This document shows, piece by piece, positions 8,982 to 17,824 of a DNA stretch of 64,000 nucleotides; the first letter of the stretch is position 1; every line of letters starts with the position of its first letter. Location of the stretch: NCBI RefSeq assembly GCF_000721265.1, contig NZ_JOFZ01000001.1:496001-560000 (forward strand), in the 5' to 3' direction. Under the pieces are notes generated by a model. The model was given only the letters and a program-made list of their open reading frames with translations, ran no database searches and had not been told where the DNA came from. This stretch comes from Streptomyces sp. NRRL F-5126 (lineage in GTDB: Bacteria > Actinomycetota > Actinomycetes > Streptomycetales > Streptomycetaceae). The translations under genes and the position numbers were made by a program.

Positions 8982-10469
8982 GTGGCAACGGCTGACGACG
9001 ACGGCGTATGGCTGGGCATCGACCTGGGCACGCAGAGCGTGCGCGCGCTCGCGGTCACGTCGGGCGGGCGCGTAGCGGCCCGGGGCTCCGCGCCCCTGAC
9101 CGGCACGCGCGACGGCAAGCGGCACGAACAGCTGCCCGCCGACTGGTGGTCGGCCACGGTCGACGCGGTGCGCCAGGCCGTACGCGGCCTGGCGGCGCCC
9201 GTCGACGCGCTCGCCGTGTGCGGCACATCGGGAACGGTGCTGCTGACGGACGCCGAGGGCGAGCCCGTGTCGCCCGCGCTGATGTACGACGACGGGCGCG
9301 CGGTCCAGGAGGCGCGCCGCGCGCAGGAGGCCGGCGAGGAGCTGTGGCGGGAGCTGGGGCAGCGCATCCAGCCGAGCTGGGCCCTGGCCAAGCTGGTCAG
9401 GCTCGCCGGGGGCCGCACCGGAGCAGGCGACAGCGGCCCGCGGACGGGGGCGCGCGTGTGCCACCAGGCCGACTTCGTCACCTCCCGCCTCGTGGGACGG
9501 CCGGTCGCGACGGATTCCAGCCACGCGCTCAAGTCCGGCTACGACACGAGGCGGCGCGCCTGGCCGACGGACGTACTGGACGCGCTGGGCCTCGGGGGCC
9601 TCACCTTCCCCGACGTCGTGCTGCCCGGCACCGTGCTCGGCACGGTCGGAGCGGCGGCCGCCGAGGAGACGGGCCTGCCCGCGTCCACCCGGGTGATCGC
9701 CGGGATGACCGACGGCTGCGCCGCCCAACTCGGCTCAGGTGCCTGGGAGGTAGGACGCTGGAACTCCGTGCTGGGCACGACGCTCGTCATCAAGGGCGTC
9801 ACCGCCGAGCCCCTGCACGACCCGGCGGGCGTTCTCTACAACCACCTGTCCCCCGACTCCACCTGGCTGCCCGGCGGTGCTTCGAGCGCCGGTGCGGGCG
9901 CCCTGTCGGCGGCGTTCCCCGGCGCCGACCTGGCCGCGCTCGACCGCGCGGCGGCGGACCGCGAGCCGGCCGGCGCGATCACGTACCCGCTGGTCTCGCG
10001 CGGCGAGAGGTTCCCGTTCCTTGCCCCGGACGCCGAGCTGTTCACGCTCGGCACCCCGGCGGACGACGCCGACCGCTACGCGTCCCTGCTCCAGGGCGTG
10101 GCGCTGGTGGAGCGGCTCTGCCTCGCGTACGTACGGCAGTTGGGCGCGCGCGTCGACGGGCCGATCGCCTTCACGGGTGGGGCCACGCGCAGCGCGTACT
10201 GGAACCAGCTGCGGGCCGACGTGCTCGGCAGGCCCGCGACCGTCCCGGAAGGGGCAGGCTCCGCCCTGGGCATGGCGGTACTCGCCGCACGGGGCGCGGG
10301 CGTGCCCCCGGAGGCACTGGGGTCCATGGTCCGCGTCGCGGACGAGGTCACACCGCGGGACGCCGTGAAGGAACGCTTCGACGGTGTGTTCCTCGTGCTG
10401 GTCGACGAGTTGGCGCGGCGCGGCTGGCTGCCCGAGGAGACGGCACGGTACGCGCGCGAGAAAGGATGA
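8982..10469 (+). CDS. Second FGGY-family carbohydrate kinase
   Basis: A 495-residue FGGY kinase. The N-terminal phosphate loop is GIDLGTQSVRALAV, the substrate-domain segment is LKSGYDTRRRAWP, and the adenosine motif is IAFTGGATRSAYWNQLRADVLGRP. GMTDGCAAQLGSG matches the usual catalytic-aspartate region. GTG at 8982 is chosen with GGAG about 11 bases upstream; GTG 8964 is an alternative. It is divergent from the dehydrogenase and overlaps or nearly touches the phosphatase gene downstream. Two FGGY kinases of different sequence in one cluster suggest two substrates or a stepwise pathway. Confidence 0.88.
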   Translation: MATADDDGVWLGIDLGTQSVRALAVTSGGRVAARGSAPLTGTRDGKRHEQLPADWWSATVDAVRQAVRGLAAPVDALAVCGTSGTVLLTDAEGEPVSPALMYDDGRAVQEARRAQEAGEELWRELGQRIQPSWALAKLVRLAGGRTGAGDSGPRTGARVCHQADFVTSRLVGRPVATDSSHALKSGYDTRRRAWPTDVLDALGLGGLTFPDVVLPGTVLGTVGAAAAEETGLPASTRVIAGMTDGCAAQLGSGAWEVGRWNSVLGTTLVIKGVTAEPLHDPAGVLYNHLSPDSTWLPGGASSAGAGALSAAFPGADLAALDRAAADREPAGAITYPLVSRGERFPFLAPDAELFTLGTPADDADRYASLLQGVALVERLCLAYVRQLGARVDGPIAFTGGATRSAYWNQLRADVLGRPATVPEGAGSALGMAVLAARGAGVPPEALGSMVRVADEVTPRDAVKERFDGVFLVLVDELARRGWLPEETARYAREKG

Positions 10470-10489
10470 GGAAGGATGGCGGTCCCCCG

Positions 10490-11191
10490 ATGAGGCCCGA
10501 CGAGACGGAACCCGACGCGGCGAGGTCCGCAGAGACGGAGCCCGGCGAAGCGGCCACGCTCTTCCTCGCCCGGCACGGTGAGACGGTGTGGCACGCCGAG
10601 AACCGGTACACCGGCACCAGCGACATCGCCCTCACCGCACGCGGCGAGGCGCAGGCCGAGGCGCTCGGCCGCTGGGCCGCGGCGGCCCGGCTCGACGCGG
10701 TCGTGGCGTCCCCGCTCTCCCGCGCGCGCCGCACGGCAGCCCCGGCGCTGCGTACGACCGGCCTGCCCGAGACGCTCGAACCGGGTCTGCGGGAGCTCGA
10801 TTTCGGCATCGCGGAGGGCCGGACGCTGGCCGAGGTGGCGTCGCGGGACCCGGGCGCGGTCGAGGAGTTCGTGCGCGCCCCGGCCACCCGGCCGCTGCCC
10901 GGTGGCGACGACCCCGTTGCCGCCGCCGCCCGGGGCGCGGAGGCGCTGTGGCGCGTCGCTGAAGCACACCGCGGCGGCAGGGTGCTCGTCGTCGCCCACA
11001 ACACCCTGTACCGCCTGGTGCTCTGCCACCTGCTCGCCATCCCGCTGGACGACTACCGCCGCGTCCTGCCCGGCCTGGGAAACGGCGCCGTGACGGAGCT
11101 GCGGATGTGGACGGGGGGGCGCCGGCAGGCGTCGCTCATGTCGTACAACGTGCCGACGGAGCAGCCGCCTTCCGGCCCGGCTACTTCGTGA
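10490..11191 (+). CDS. Histidine phosphatase family protein
   Basis: A 233-residue member of the phosphoglycerate-mutase-like branch of the histidine phosphatases. The catalytic RHG is in LARHGETVWH, the second histidine in VLVVAHNTLYRLV, and the acid in LRELDFGIAEGRTL. It probably removes phosphate from a sugar phosphate or similar metabolite. ATG 10490 has AGGAAGG upstream. ATG 10466, in frame and overlapping the kinase stop as ATGA, is an equally possible coupled start. Its 3' end overlaps the convergent PEP-mutase gene by 11 bases. Confidence 0.87.
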   Translation: MRPDETEPDAARSAETEPGEAATLFLARHGETVWHAENRYTGTSDIALTARGEAQAEALGRWAAAARLDAVVASPLSRARRTAAPALRTTGLPETLEPGLRELDFGIAEGRTLAEVASRDPGAVEEFVRAPATRPLPGGDDPVAAAARGAEALWRVAEAHRGGRVLVVAHNTLYRLVLCHLLAIPLDDYRRVLPGLGNGAVTELRMWTGGRRQASLMSYNVPTEQPPSGPATS

Positions 11192-12011
11192 ACAGGGAGT
11201 TGAGCGCCGGGTAGTCGAGCGCGCCCTCCAGGGGCCCGTACGTGCCGTCCTTGAGCAGTGCGACGGCGGCGGCACGGGCCGCGGTGTAGGCGGCCTGGGC
11301 GGCGCCCGTGCCGATGCTGACCCGGCGGACCCCAGCGGCGGCGAGTTCGGCGACGGCAGGCGCGCCGGGGCCCGCCATGACGTTCACAGGAAGCGGCCCC
11401 TCCGCGATCGCGCGCAGCGCGTCGAGGTCGAGCAGCCCGGGCACGAAGATGCCGTCGGCGCCGGCCTCGGCGTACGCGGCGGTGCGCGCCCGTACGTCGT
11501 CGAGGCGCCCCTCGGGTGCGCCGACGCCGCGCAGGTACACGTCGGTCCTGGCGTTGATGACCAGTTCGGGCAGGCCCGCGGCGGTGGCGGCCTCGCGCGC
11601 CGTGCGGATGCGCGCGGCCTGCTGCCCCGCGGAGTAGAGCCCGCCGCCGGGCGCGCCCGAGTCCTCCAGGTTGACGCCGACGGCGCCCGCCGTGACGAAG
11701 TGGCGTACCGCCTCCGCGATGTCGCCGTATCCGCTCTCGGCGTCGACGGTGACGGGCACGTCGACGGCGGCGGCGATCCGCGCGGCGGCGCCCGCCATGA
11801 GCTCCAGGTCGGCGTGTTCTCCGTCGCCGCGCCCGAGGGACCACGCCACGCCGCCACTCGTGGTGGCGATGGCCCGCGCGCCGGCCTCGGCGATCACGGC
11901 GGCGCTGGCCGCGTCCCAGGCGTTGGCCAGGACGAGGACGCCCTCCTCGGTCAGGGCGCGCAGCCGCAGGGCCTTTTCCCGTGAGGCGGCCGGGTGCGTG
12001 TCAGCAGTCAT
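11181..12011 (-). CDS. Isocitrate lyase/PEP mutase family protein
   Basis: A 276-residue TIM-barrel enzyme of the isocitrate lyase/phosphoenolpyruvate mutase superfamily. LANAWDAASAAVIAEAGARAIATTS is the usual N-terminal strand-loop, DVPVTVDAESGYGD holds the Mg-binding acids, and GAVGVNLEDSG the next metal ligand. VINARTDVY completes the barrel core. No Lys-Lys-Cys-Gly-His loop of true isocitrate lyase is seen, so a C-C or P-C lyase on a small oxo-acid is more likely. GGGGAAG precedes the ATG. It converges on the phosphatase gene. Confidence 0.88.
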   Translation of the reverse strand: MTADTHPAASREKALRLRALTEEGVLVLANAWDAASAAVIAEAGARAIATTSGGVAWSLGRGDGEHADLELMAGAAARIAAAVDVPVTVDAESGYGDIAEAVRHFVTAGAVGVNLEDSGAPGGGLYSAGQQAARIRTAREAATAAGLPELVINARTDVYLRGVGAPEGRLDDVRARTAAYAEAGADGIFVPGLLDLDALRAIAEGPLPVNVMAGPGAPAVAELAAAGVRRVSIGTGAAQAAYTAARAAAVALLKDGTYGPLEGALDYPALNSLFTK

Positions 12012-12474
12012 GGTCTTCCCCGTGCTCCTAGTCGTGGCCGTGGTCGTGGCCGTGGGGCCGATGTCACGGGAAGACTACGCGGCAAGGGCATGCACCGGGC
12101 CGGATTCGGGCCTGCGGCCACTCGGGCAGCGGCAGGCGTGCGGCGGCCGAATGCGAGTGCCAGGCCGCACCATGACGATGCCCGGGGATGAAGGGTGAAG
12201 CCCGCCGCCTCCTCCCAGCGGCCGGCCGGGGCGCCGCGGCGGCCGCGCCGCCCCGACGGCAGCGGGACGGGTTGTGGTCGCGCGCGGGCTGCCGGCCTTC
12301 CGGTTCCGGGCGCGGTGGCTCACCCGCGTGCCGAGCGCGGCGTGGCAGACGGTGGCCGTCCCCCGTGCGAGCTACGTGCAAGTACCCCCTGCGCGGTGAC
12401 GATTTCAGCTTCCCCGATCCGTAGCGTTCCCGGCAGCCGCGGCGCTCCGGCCGCGGGTTCCTGAGGAGTGTTCT
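12012..12474. other. Intergenic region with a duplicated 12-mer
   Basis: A 463-base divergent gap. GTCGTGGCCGTG occurs twice in tandem at 12031-12054, just upstream of the PEP-mutase-family gene. No convincing ORF with a ribosome site is seen. The last 100 bases, which are less GC-rich, presumably carry the promoter of the protease/two-component operon. Confidence 0.6.
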
Positions 12475-13311
12475 ATGAGGTTGGTGTGGCAGCTCCTGGC
12501 CGTGGCGGCGATCGCCGAGGCGGGTAGCCAGGCCGTTGCGGTCGTGCAGGACAACCCGTGGCTCACACTGGTGATCGGTGTGGCCACGGCGGTGTTCTCG
12601 GTGCTCGTCTACGCGTGGGTGGTGCGGCGCACCGAGCACCGCACGGTGGAGGAGGTGGCCCGCGAGGGCGCGGCCGGCGCGGTCGGCCGGGGGGTGCTGA
12701 TCGGCGTCGTGTGGTTCGGGGTGGTCATCGCCAACATCGCTCTGCTCGGCGACTACCACGTGCACGGCATCGGCTCGGTGACGGGCGCGGTGGGGCTCGT
12801 CGGCTTCATGGCTGCCGCCGCCGTGACGGAGGAACTGCTGTTCCGCGGCGTCCTGTTCCGGATCGTCGAGGGCCGTTTCGGCACATGGATCGCGCTGACC
12901 GCGACCGGCGTGGTGTTCGGCTGCTCGCACCTGCTGAACAAGGACGCCACCGTATGGGGAGCCATTGCCATCGCGCTTGAGGCGGGCGGCACGCTGGCCG
13001 CCGCGTACGCCGCCACCCGCAACCTGTGGGTGCCGATCGGCCTCCACTTCGGCTGGAACTTCGCCGAGTCGGGCATCTTCAGCACCGACGTGTCGGGCAA
13101 TGGCACCACGCACGGGCTGCTCGACTCCGCGACCTCCGGCTCCTCGCTCGTGACCGGTGGCGCGTTCGGCCCGGAAGCGAGCGTCTACGCGGTGCTGCTC
13201 GGCGCGCTGGTGACGGCCGCGTTCCTGTGGCTGGCCCACCGGCGCGGCCGTCTGGTGCCGCTCCGCCGCAAGGCCGAACGGGCAGGCGCCGCCGCTACAG
13301 TTGCCCCGTGA
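12475..13311 (+). CDS. CPBP family intramembrane glutamic endopeptidase
   Basis: A 278-residue membrane protein of the CAAX protease and bacteriocin-processing (Abi/CPBP) family. The catalytic pair is E119-E120 with R124 (EELLFR), the second motif is VFGCSH, and the third is LHFGWN (HxxxN). About seven or eight hydrophobic segments are spread along the chain. It is the first gene of an operon, its TGA overlapping the GTG of a histidine kinase. Known relatives cleave prenylated or leader-bearing proteins inside the membrane; the substrate here is unknown. A link to signalling by the downstream kinase is inferred. Confidence 0.88.
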   Translation: MRLVWQLLAVAAIAEAGSQAVAVVQDNPWLTLVIGVATAVFSVLVYAWVVRRTEHRTVEEVAREGAAGAVGRGVLIGVVWFGVVIANIALLGDYHVHGIGSVTGAVGLVGFMAAAAVTEELLFRGVLFRIVEGRFGTWIALTATGVVFGCSHLLNKDATVWGAIAIALEAGGTLAAAYAATRNLWVPIGLHFGWNFAESGIFSTDVSGNGTTHGLLDSATSGSSLVTGGAFGPEASVYAVLLGALVTAAFLWLAHRRGRLVPLRRKAERAGAAATVAP

Positions 13312-14495
13312 TCGATCCCGCGCGGCTGCCCGGGCCGTGGCGCCGCTTCGCCGCCACCGGGTGGTACCTCCCCTTCGCGGTAGTGCTGTTCGCTCTCTCG
13401 CTGCTGCCGGAGCTCCGCGGGTACGGCACGCGGCTCGGCGACGTGCCGACGCACTCCTTCGACGCGCCGGCCGTCGTGGTGGTCGCTGTGCAGTGCCTCC
13501 CGCTCGCCGTGTGCCGCCGGTGGCCCTTCGCCGCGCTCGGTCTCGTGTCGCTCGGCTTCGCGGCCGACCAGCTGCGCGGCTACCACTCGCCCGCCGGAAC
13601 CGCCCTGCCCCTCGCGCTGATCGTCGCGGGGTACGCACTCGGCCGGCACCGGCGGGCCGCGGTGGCCCTGTTCACCGCCGCCTACGCGGTGCTCGCTCTC
13701 GCGCTGTCCCGGCTGGGCTCCGGCGAGTCGCCGGACGAGTACGTGACGTTCTACCTGGCCCTTGCCCTCGCGTGGGGCATCGGGGTGTGGCTGCGCGCCA
13801 CCCGGGCCGCCGAGGCCGAACGCCGCCGCCGCGTCGCTCAGGACACGCGCACCGCCGAACGCGCCCGCATCGCCCGCGAACTGCACGACGTGGTGACCCA
13901 CCACGTCACGGCGATGGTCGTCCAGGCCGAGGCCGCACGGTACCTGACCGTCTCGCCCGACCGCCTCGACCACGCCCTGACGGCCGTCAGCGACACCGGC
14001 CGGCTGGCCATCACCGACCTGCGGCACCTGCTCGACCTGCTGGCGCCCGGCCACACCGGCGAGGACAGGGAGCCGGCCGCCGGCCGGCTGCTCACCCTCG
14101 TGGAGCAGACCCGCAGGGCGGGCCAGCCGGTGGAGTTCACCGAGGAGGGCACCCCGGCCGAGTCGACCGGCAGCGCCGGCCTCGTCGCCTACCGCGTCGT
14201 GCAGGAGGCGCTGACCAACGCCCTCAAGTACGCTCACGGCAGCCGCACTTCGGTTCAGGTGCGCCACGGCGACAGGGAGATCAGCGTGGAGGTCGGGACG
14301 GACGCGCCCGCGTCGCAGGACGTCTCCGCCTCGCAGGACGCGCCGCGGGCGGTGTCGCCCACCGGCGGGAGCGGGCGCGGCCTGGCGGGCCTGCGGGAAC
14401 GGGTCGACGTCCTGGGCGGCGAGTTCAGCGCGGGCGCCCGCGCGGGCGGCGGCTTCGTCGTGCGGGCGCGCATACCCGCGGGGAGCGGTTCGTGA
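13308..14495 (+). CDS. Sensor histidine kinase (HisKA_3/NarL type)
   Basis: A 395-residue membrane kinase. Several hydrophobic segments occupy roughly residues 15-150. A dimerisation helix follows with the phospho-acceptor His193 in ARELHDVVTHH, and then a HATPase_c domain with an N-box in EALTNALKYAHG and a G-box in GRGLAGLRERV. The GTG start overlaps the protease stop (GTGA) and its TGA overlaps the response regulator start, so all three genes are translationally coupled. It probably senses an envelope signal through its membrane part. Confidence 0.93.
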   Translation: MIDPARLPGPWRRFAATGWYLPFAVVLFALSLLPELRGYGTRLGDVPTHSFDAPAVVVVAVQCLPLAVCRRWPFAALGLVSLGFAADQLRGYHSPAGTALPLALIVAGYALGRHRRAAVALFTAAYAVLALALSRLGSGESPDEYVTFYLALALAWGIGVWLRATRAAEAERRRRVAQDTRTAERARIARELHDVVTHHVTAMVVQAEAARYLTVSPDRLDHALTAVSDTGRLAITDLRHLLDLLAPGHTGEDREPAAGRLLTLVEQTRRAGQPVEFTEEGTPAESTGSAGLVAYRVVQEALTNALKYAHGSRTSVQVRHGDREISVEVGTDAPASQDVSASQDAPRAVSPTGGSGRGLAGLRERVDVLGGEFSAGARAGGGFVVRARIPAGSGS

Positions 14496-15151
14496 CCGCG
14501 CCCACCCGGGTCCTGGTCTGCGACGACCAGATGCTGGTGCGCACCGGACTCGTGACGATCATCGACGCGCAGCCCGACCTGGAGGTCGCGGGCGAGTGCG
14601 GGGACGGCAGGACCGCCGTCGACCTCGCGGAGAAGCTGCGCCCCGACGTGGTGGTGATGGACATCCGCATGCCGGTGCTCGACGGCATCGGGGCGACGCG
14701 CCTGCTGGCCGGCGCCGGGGCGCGGAACCCCGTGAAGATCCTCGTGGTGACCACGTTCAACCTGGACGAGTACGTCTACGAGGCGCTGCGCGCGGGGGCC
14801 TGCGGCTTCCTGCTCAAGGACGCGCCGCCGGACCGGCTCCTGCACGGCATCCGCACCGTGGCCGCGGGCGCCGCGCTGCTCGACCCCGACGTCACGCGCC
14901 AGCTCGTGGGCCGCTACGCCGCCCGCATCCGCCCCGCGGAGGCCACGGCGCACGAGAGCCCGCTGACGCCGCGCGAGCTGGAGGTGCTGCGCCACATCGC
15001 GGACGGCCTGTCCAACAGCGAGATCGCCGCGACGCTCCTGATCAGCCAGGAGACCGTCAAGACCTTCGTCTCCCGCATCCTCGCCAAACTCGGCCTGCGC
15101 GACCGCGTCCAGGCGGTCATCTACGCGTACCGCAACGGACTGGCGACCTGA
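14492..15151 (+). CDS. NarL/LuxR-family response regulator
   Basis: A 219-residue regulator. The receiver domain has acidic residues in VLVCDDQML, the phospho-acceptor Asp57 in VVMDIRMP and the conserved Lys in GFLLKDAPP. The C-terminal LuxR helix-turn-helix is LTPRELEVLRHIADGLSNSEIAATL with ETVKTFVSRILAKLGLRDR. GTG 14492 overlaps the kinase stop. It is the expected partner of the kinase at 13308. Target genes are unknown, but the protease gene in the same operon is a natural candidate for autoregulation. Confidence 0.94.
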   Translation: MTAPTRVLVCDDQMLVRTGLVTIIDAQPDLEVAGECGDGRTAVDLAEKLRPDVVVMDIRMPVLDGIGATRLLAGAGARNPVKILVVTTFNLDEYVYEALRAGACGFLLKDAPPDRLLHGIRTVAAGAALLDPDVTRQLVGRYAARIRPAEATAHESPLTPRELEVLRHIADGLSNSEIAATLLISQETVKTFVSRILAKLGLRDRVQAVIYAYRNGLAT

Positions 15152-15222
15152 CGGGCCGCCACACCGCCGCTCCGGACTCCTCCCGGGCCTGCCGGGCCCA
15201 GGAGAGGTCCTGCCCGAAGGCG

Positions 15223-15618
15223 TTACTGGAAGCTGACCGCCGTGGGCTTCACCACGTAGACGACCCGGTCGGGCGCGTCCGGCGGCGGCCCGTCCAGCTC
15301 CATTCCGTACCGCTGCGCGAGCGTCATGAAGAAGGCGCCGGACGGGTCCTCGTCGATGCGTACCACCTCGCCCCGTACCTCCAGGTAGCGGTACGGCCGC
15401 TCGGGATCGTTGACGGACACCGCGACACGCGGATCGGCCGTCACGTTACGGTACTTGTAGCGGGTCGTGGTGTTCGTGAAGCGCACGAACACCCCGTCCC
15501 AGGAGAACCACATGGGGTTCACCTGTACCCCGCCCGCCGCGCGGATCGTGGCCAGATGGCCGAACAGCGGCCTCTCCAGCAGGTCCGCATGACTGTCGGG
15601 AACGAGACTGTCTGTCAT
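15223..15618 (-). CDS. PPOX-class F420/FMN-dependent oxidoreductase
   Basis: A 131-residue split-barrel flavin or deazaflavin protein of the pyridoxamine-phosphate-oxidase-like family. The signature begins LLERPLFGHLATIRAAGGVQVNPMWF, then TNTTTRYKYRNVTADPRVAVSV and YRYLEVRGEVVRI. Actinobacterial members of this size usually bind F420. The reduced substrate is unknown. AGGAAG precedes the ATG. It is convergent with the response regulator and stands alone. Confidence 0.88.
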   Translation of the reverse strand: MTDSLVPDSHADLLERPLFGHLATIRAAGGVQVNPMWFSWDGVFVRFTNTTTRYKYRNVTADPRVAVSVNDPERPYRYLEVRGEVVRIDEDPSGAFFMTLAQRYGMELDGPPPDAPDRVVYVVKPTAVSFQ

Positions 15619-15826
15619 GCCTGCACTTCCTGTCGGACTTCATCCGGCGCGGTTCTCCCCGGATGCCTGCTGCCGGGTGCGCAGCAGGGGCCGGCAGAGA
15701 TCAGTGAGTCTGGCACAAACACGCCTTCCGAGGCCCGGCACCACCCGGACACCGACGACCTCGGCCGGCCCCGCCACGCACCGGCGGACCGGGGAGCGCG
15801 GGCCCCGCGGCGCCCCCGTTCGTGTC

Positions 15827-16735
15827 CTACGCGGCGTCCTCGAAGTAGTGGCCCTCCTCGATGTCGGCGATCAGCCCCGGTCGCGCGGGCGCCCAGCCGA
15901 GGCGCTCGCGGGTGAGTGCGCTCGACGCCGGGTTGTCGAGCGACACCAGCGGGGCGAGCAGGCCGAAGTGCGGGCCCGCCTCCTCGGCCGTCAGGCTCAC
16001 CGCCGGCAGGCCCAGCCGGCGGCCGATGGCTCCGGCGATGTCGCGGAACGGCACGCCCTCCTCCGCGACCGCGTGCACCGGCGTGCCGGCCGGTGCGGAC
16101 TCCAGGGCCGACACGAAGAGGGCCGCCGCGTCACGCCGGTGCACCGACGGCCAGCGGTTGTCTCCCCCGCCGACGAAGGCGGACACCCCGGACGAGCGGG
16201 CGATGGCGATCAGCATGGGAACGAACCCGCGCGCGTCCCCCCGGCCGTGCACGGTCGGGGCCAGCCGCACCGACGACGACCGCACCCCGCGCCCGGCCAT
16301 GGCCAGGACGGACGTCTCGACCGGGAGGCGCGGCGCGGCGGGGTCGGGTACGACGGGGGTGTCCTCGGTCAGCAGCCGCCCCGGCGTACGGCCGATGACG
16401 CCCGAGGTGACCACGAAGGGCCTGCCGGTGCGCTCCAGCGCCGAGCCGATCGCCTCCACGGCCCGCAGTTCGGCACGCGCGCGGGCGGCCGCGTCGGTGG
16501 TTTCCGAGATGTGCTGGTTCGCGGCGAAGACCACGCCGTCCGCCGTCGCGGCGCCGGAGCGCAGGCCGGCGATGTCCCCGAGGTCTCCCCTGTGGACCGC
16601 GACCCCGGCCCGCGCCAGGGCCCCGGCGGAGGCGTCTGAACGGGCGAGGCCCACGACCTCGTGACCCGCCTCGAGCAACGCGCCGGCGATGGCCGACCCG
16701 ACGTATCCGGTCGCCCCTGTGACGAATACACGCAC
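15827..16735 (-). CDS. NAD-dependent epimerase/dehydratase (extended SDR)
   Basis: A 302-residue Rossmann-fold protein of the extended or atypical SDR type. The cofactor loop VFVTGATGYVGSAIAGALL is at the extreme N-terminus, and VHRGDLGD marks the adenine pocket. The expected catalytic YxxxK is not obvious; a Ser-Gly in FVVTSGVIG and a downstream HGRGDARGFVP segment occupy that region, as in NmrA-like or reductase variants. GTG at 16735 follows AAGGA with good spacing. It is divergent from a LysR regulator, which probably controls it. Confidence 0.86.
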   Translation of the reverse strand: MRVFVTGATGYVGSAIAGALLEAGHEVVGLARSDASAGALARAGVAVHRGDLGDIAGLRSGAATADGVVFAANQHISETTDAAARARAELRAVEAIGSALERTGRPFVVTSGVIGRTPGRLLTEDTPVVPDPAAPRLPVETSVLAMAGRGVRSSSVRLAPTVHGRGDARGFVPMLIAIARSSGVSAFVGGGDNRWPSVHRRDAAALFVSALESAPAGTPVHAVAEEGVPFRDIAGAIGRRLGLPAVSLTAEEAGPHFGLLAPLVSLDNPASSALTRERLGWAPARPGLIADIEEGHYFEDAA

Positions 16736-16860
16736 GATGGAATTCCTTCTCGACTCTCGACTCGGCTCCCGGCCCGGCCCGGCTCCGCAGGCGGCGGGTT
16801 CGACACGTCGACCGTAGGAACCGCGGGGACTCCGCGTCCAAGTCCGCTTCCGCACCACCC

Positions 16861-16888
16861 GATACGGATCGGGTATCACGGCTACGAT
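16861..16888 (+). promoter_or_regulatory. LysR promoter with overlapping palindrome
   Basis: GATAC (16861-16865) and GTATC (16873-16877) form a 5-bp inverted repeat with a 7-base spacer. TACGAT (16883-16888) is a good -10 hexamer ending 6 bases before the GTG of the LysR gene. The palindrome would lie over the -35/-10 spacer, which suits autorepression and control of the divergent SDR gene. Confidence 0.45.
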
Positions 16889-16894
16889 GCGGGC

Positions 16895-17824
16895 GTGCCC
16901 GTCGTCCACGTGGCACCAGTCGACTTCGACCTTCGCCTGGTGCGGTACTTCACGGTCGTGGCCGAGCACGGCAACTTCCGCCGTGCGGCGGCCGAGTTGC
17001 GCGTCGCGCAGCCCTCGTTGAGCCGGCAGGTCCAGAGCCTGGAGAAGCGGTTGGGCGTCCGTCTGCTCGACCGCACCACCACGGGCTGCCGGCTCACCGC
17101 CGCCGGGGAGGCGTTCCTGCCCCAGGCGCGGGCGCTGCTGCACGCCGCGCAGCGGGCAGCGGCGACGACCCGCGCGGCCGCCGCGCCCGGCGCCGTCACC
17201 GTCGGGTACGCGGGCGGGCTCGTCATCACCGCCGCGGTGCGCGAGCTGCGTGCGAGCCATCCCCGTGCCGAGGTCGCGACCCTGCATCTGCACTGGGGCG
17301 ATGTCCGCACGGCGCTGCTCGACCACCGCGTGGACGCGGTCGTCTCCCGGGAGCCGTTCCCGGCGGGCGGGCTGCGGGTGACGCGCCTGTACCAGGAGGG
17401 CCGGGTGCTCCTCGTACCGCGGACACACCGCCTCGCGGGCAGGGAGTCGGTCACCCTCGACGACTTCGCCGACGAGCCGCTCATCCGCTACCCGGACCCC
17501 GCCTACGACGCCTTCTGGTGCCTCGACCCCCGCCCGGACGGACGCCCCGCACCCGGCGGACCGCTGGTCGGTGCGCACGCCGACAAGCTCGAAGCCGTCG
17601 CCGGCGGCCTGGCCCTCGCCCTGGCGCCGGCCGCCGGCGGCGGCCCGCCCAGGCCGGACCTGGCGGCGGTCCCCGTGCGTGGGATCGAGCCGTGCGACGT
17701 CGTGGTCGCGACCCGCAGCCGCGAACGAGACAGCCTGGTCGCGGCGTTCGTGGAGACGGCCCGAGCGCGTCTCACCGGCGGGCCGAGTGGGAGCGGGCCC
17801 GGGCCGGTTCAGGCCTGCAGGTAG
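16895..17824 (+). CDS. LysR-family transcriptional regulator
   Basis: A 309-residue LysR-type regulator. The winged helix-turn-helix fills roughly residues 10-68: LRLVRYFTVVAEHGNFRRAAAELRVAQPSLSRQVQSLEKRLG, quoted here in pieces as YFTVVAEHGNF, AAAELRVAQPSLSRQ and LEKRLGVRLLDRT. The substrate-binding domain follows, starting at VTVGYAGG. No ribosome site precedes GTG 16895, but a -10 hexamer is 6 bases away, suggesting a leaderless message. Divergent placement argues for control of the SDR gene. It overlaps the convergent response regulator by 16 bases. Confidence 0.9.
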   Translation: MPVVHVAPVDFDLRLVRYFTVVAEHGNFRRAAAELRVAQPSLSRQVQSLEKRLGVRLLDRTTTGCRLTAAGEAFLPQARALLHAAQRAAATTRAAAAPGAVTVGYAGGLVITAAVRELRASHPRAEVATLHLHWGDVRTALLDHRVDAVVSREPFPAGGLRVTRLYQEGRVLLVPRTHRLAGRESVTLDDFADEPLIRYPDPAYDAFWCLDPRPDGRPAPGGPLVGAHADKLEAVAGGLALALAPAAGGGPPRPDLAAVPVRGIEPCDVVVATRSRERDSLVAAFVETARARLTGGPSGSGPGPVQACR

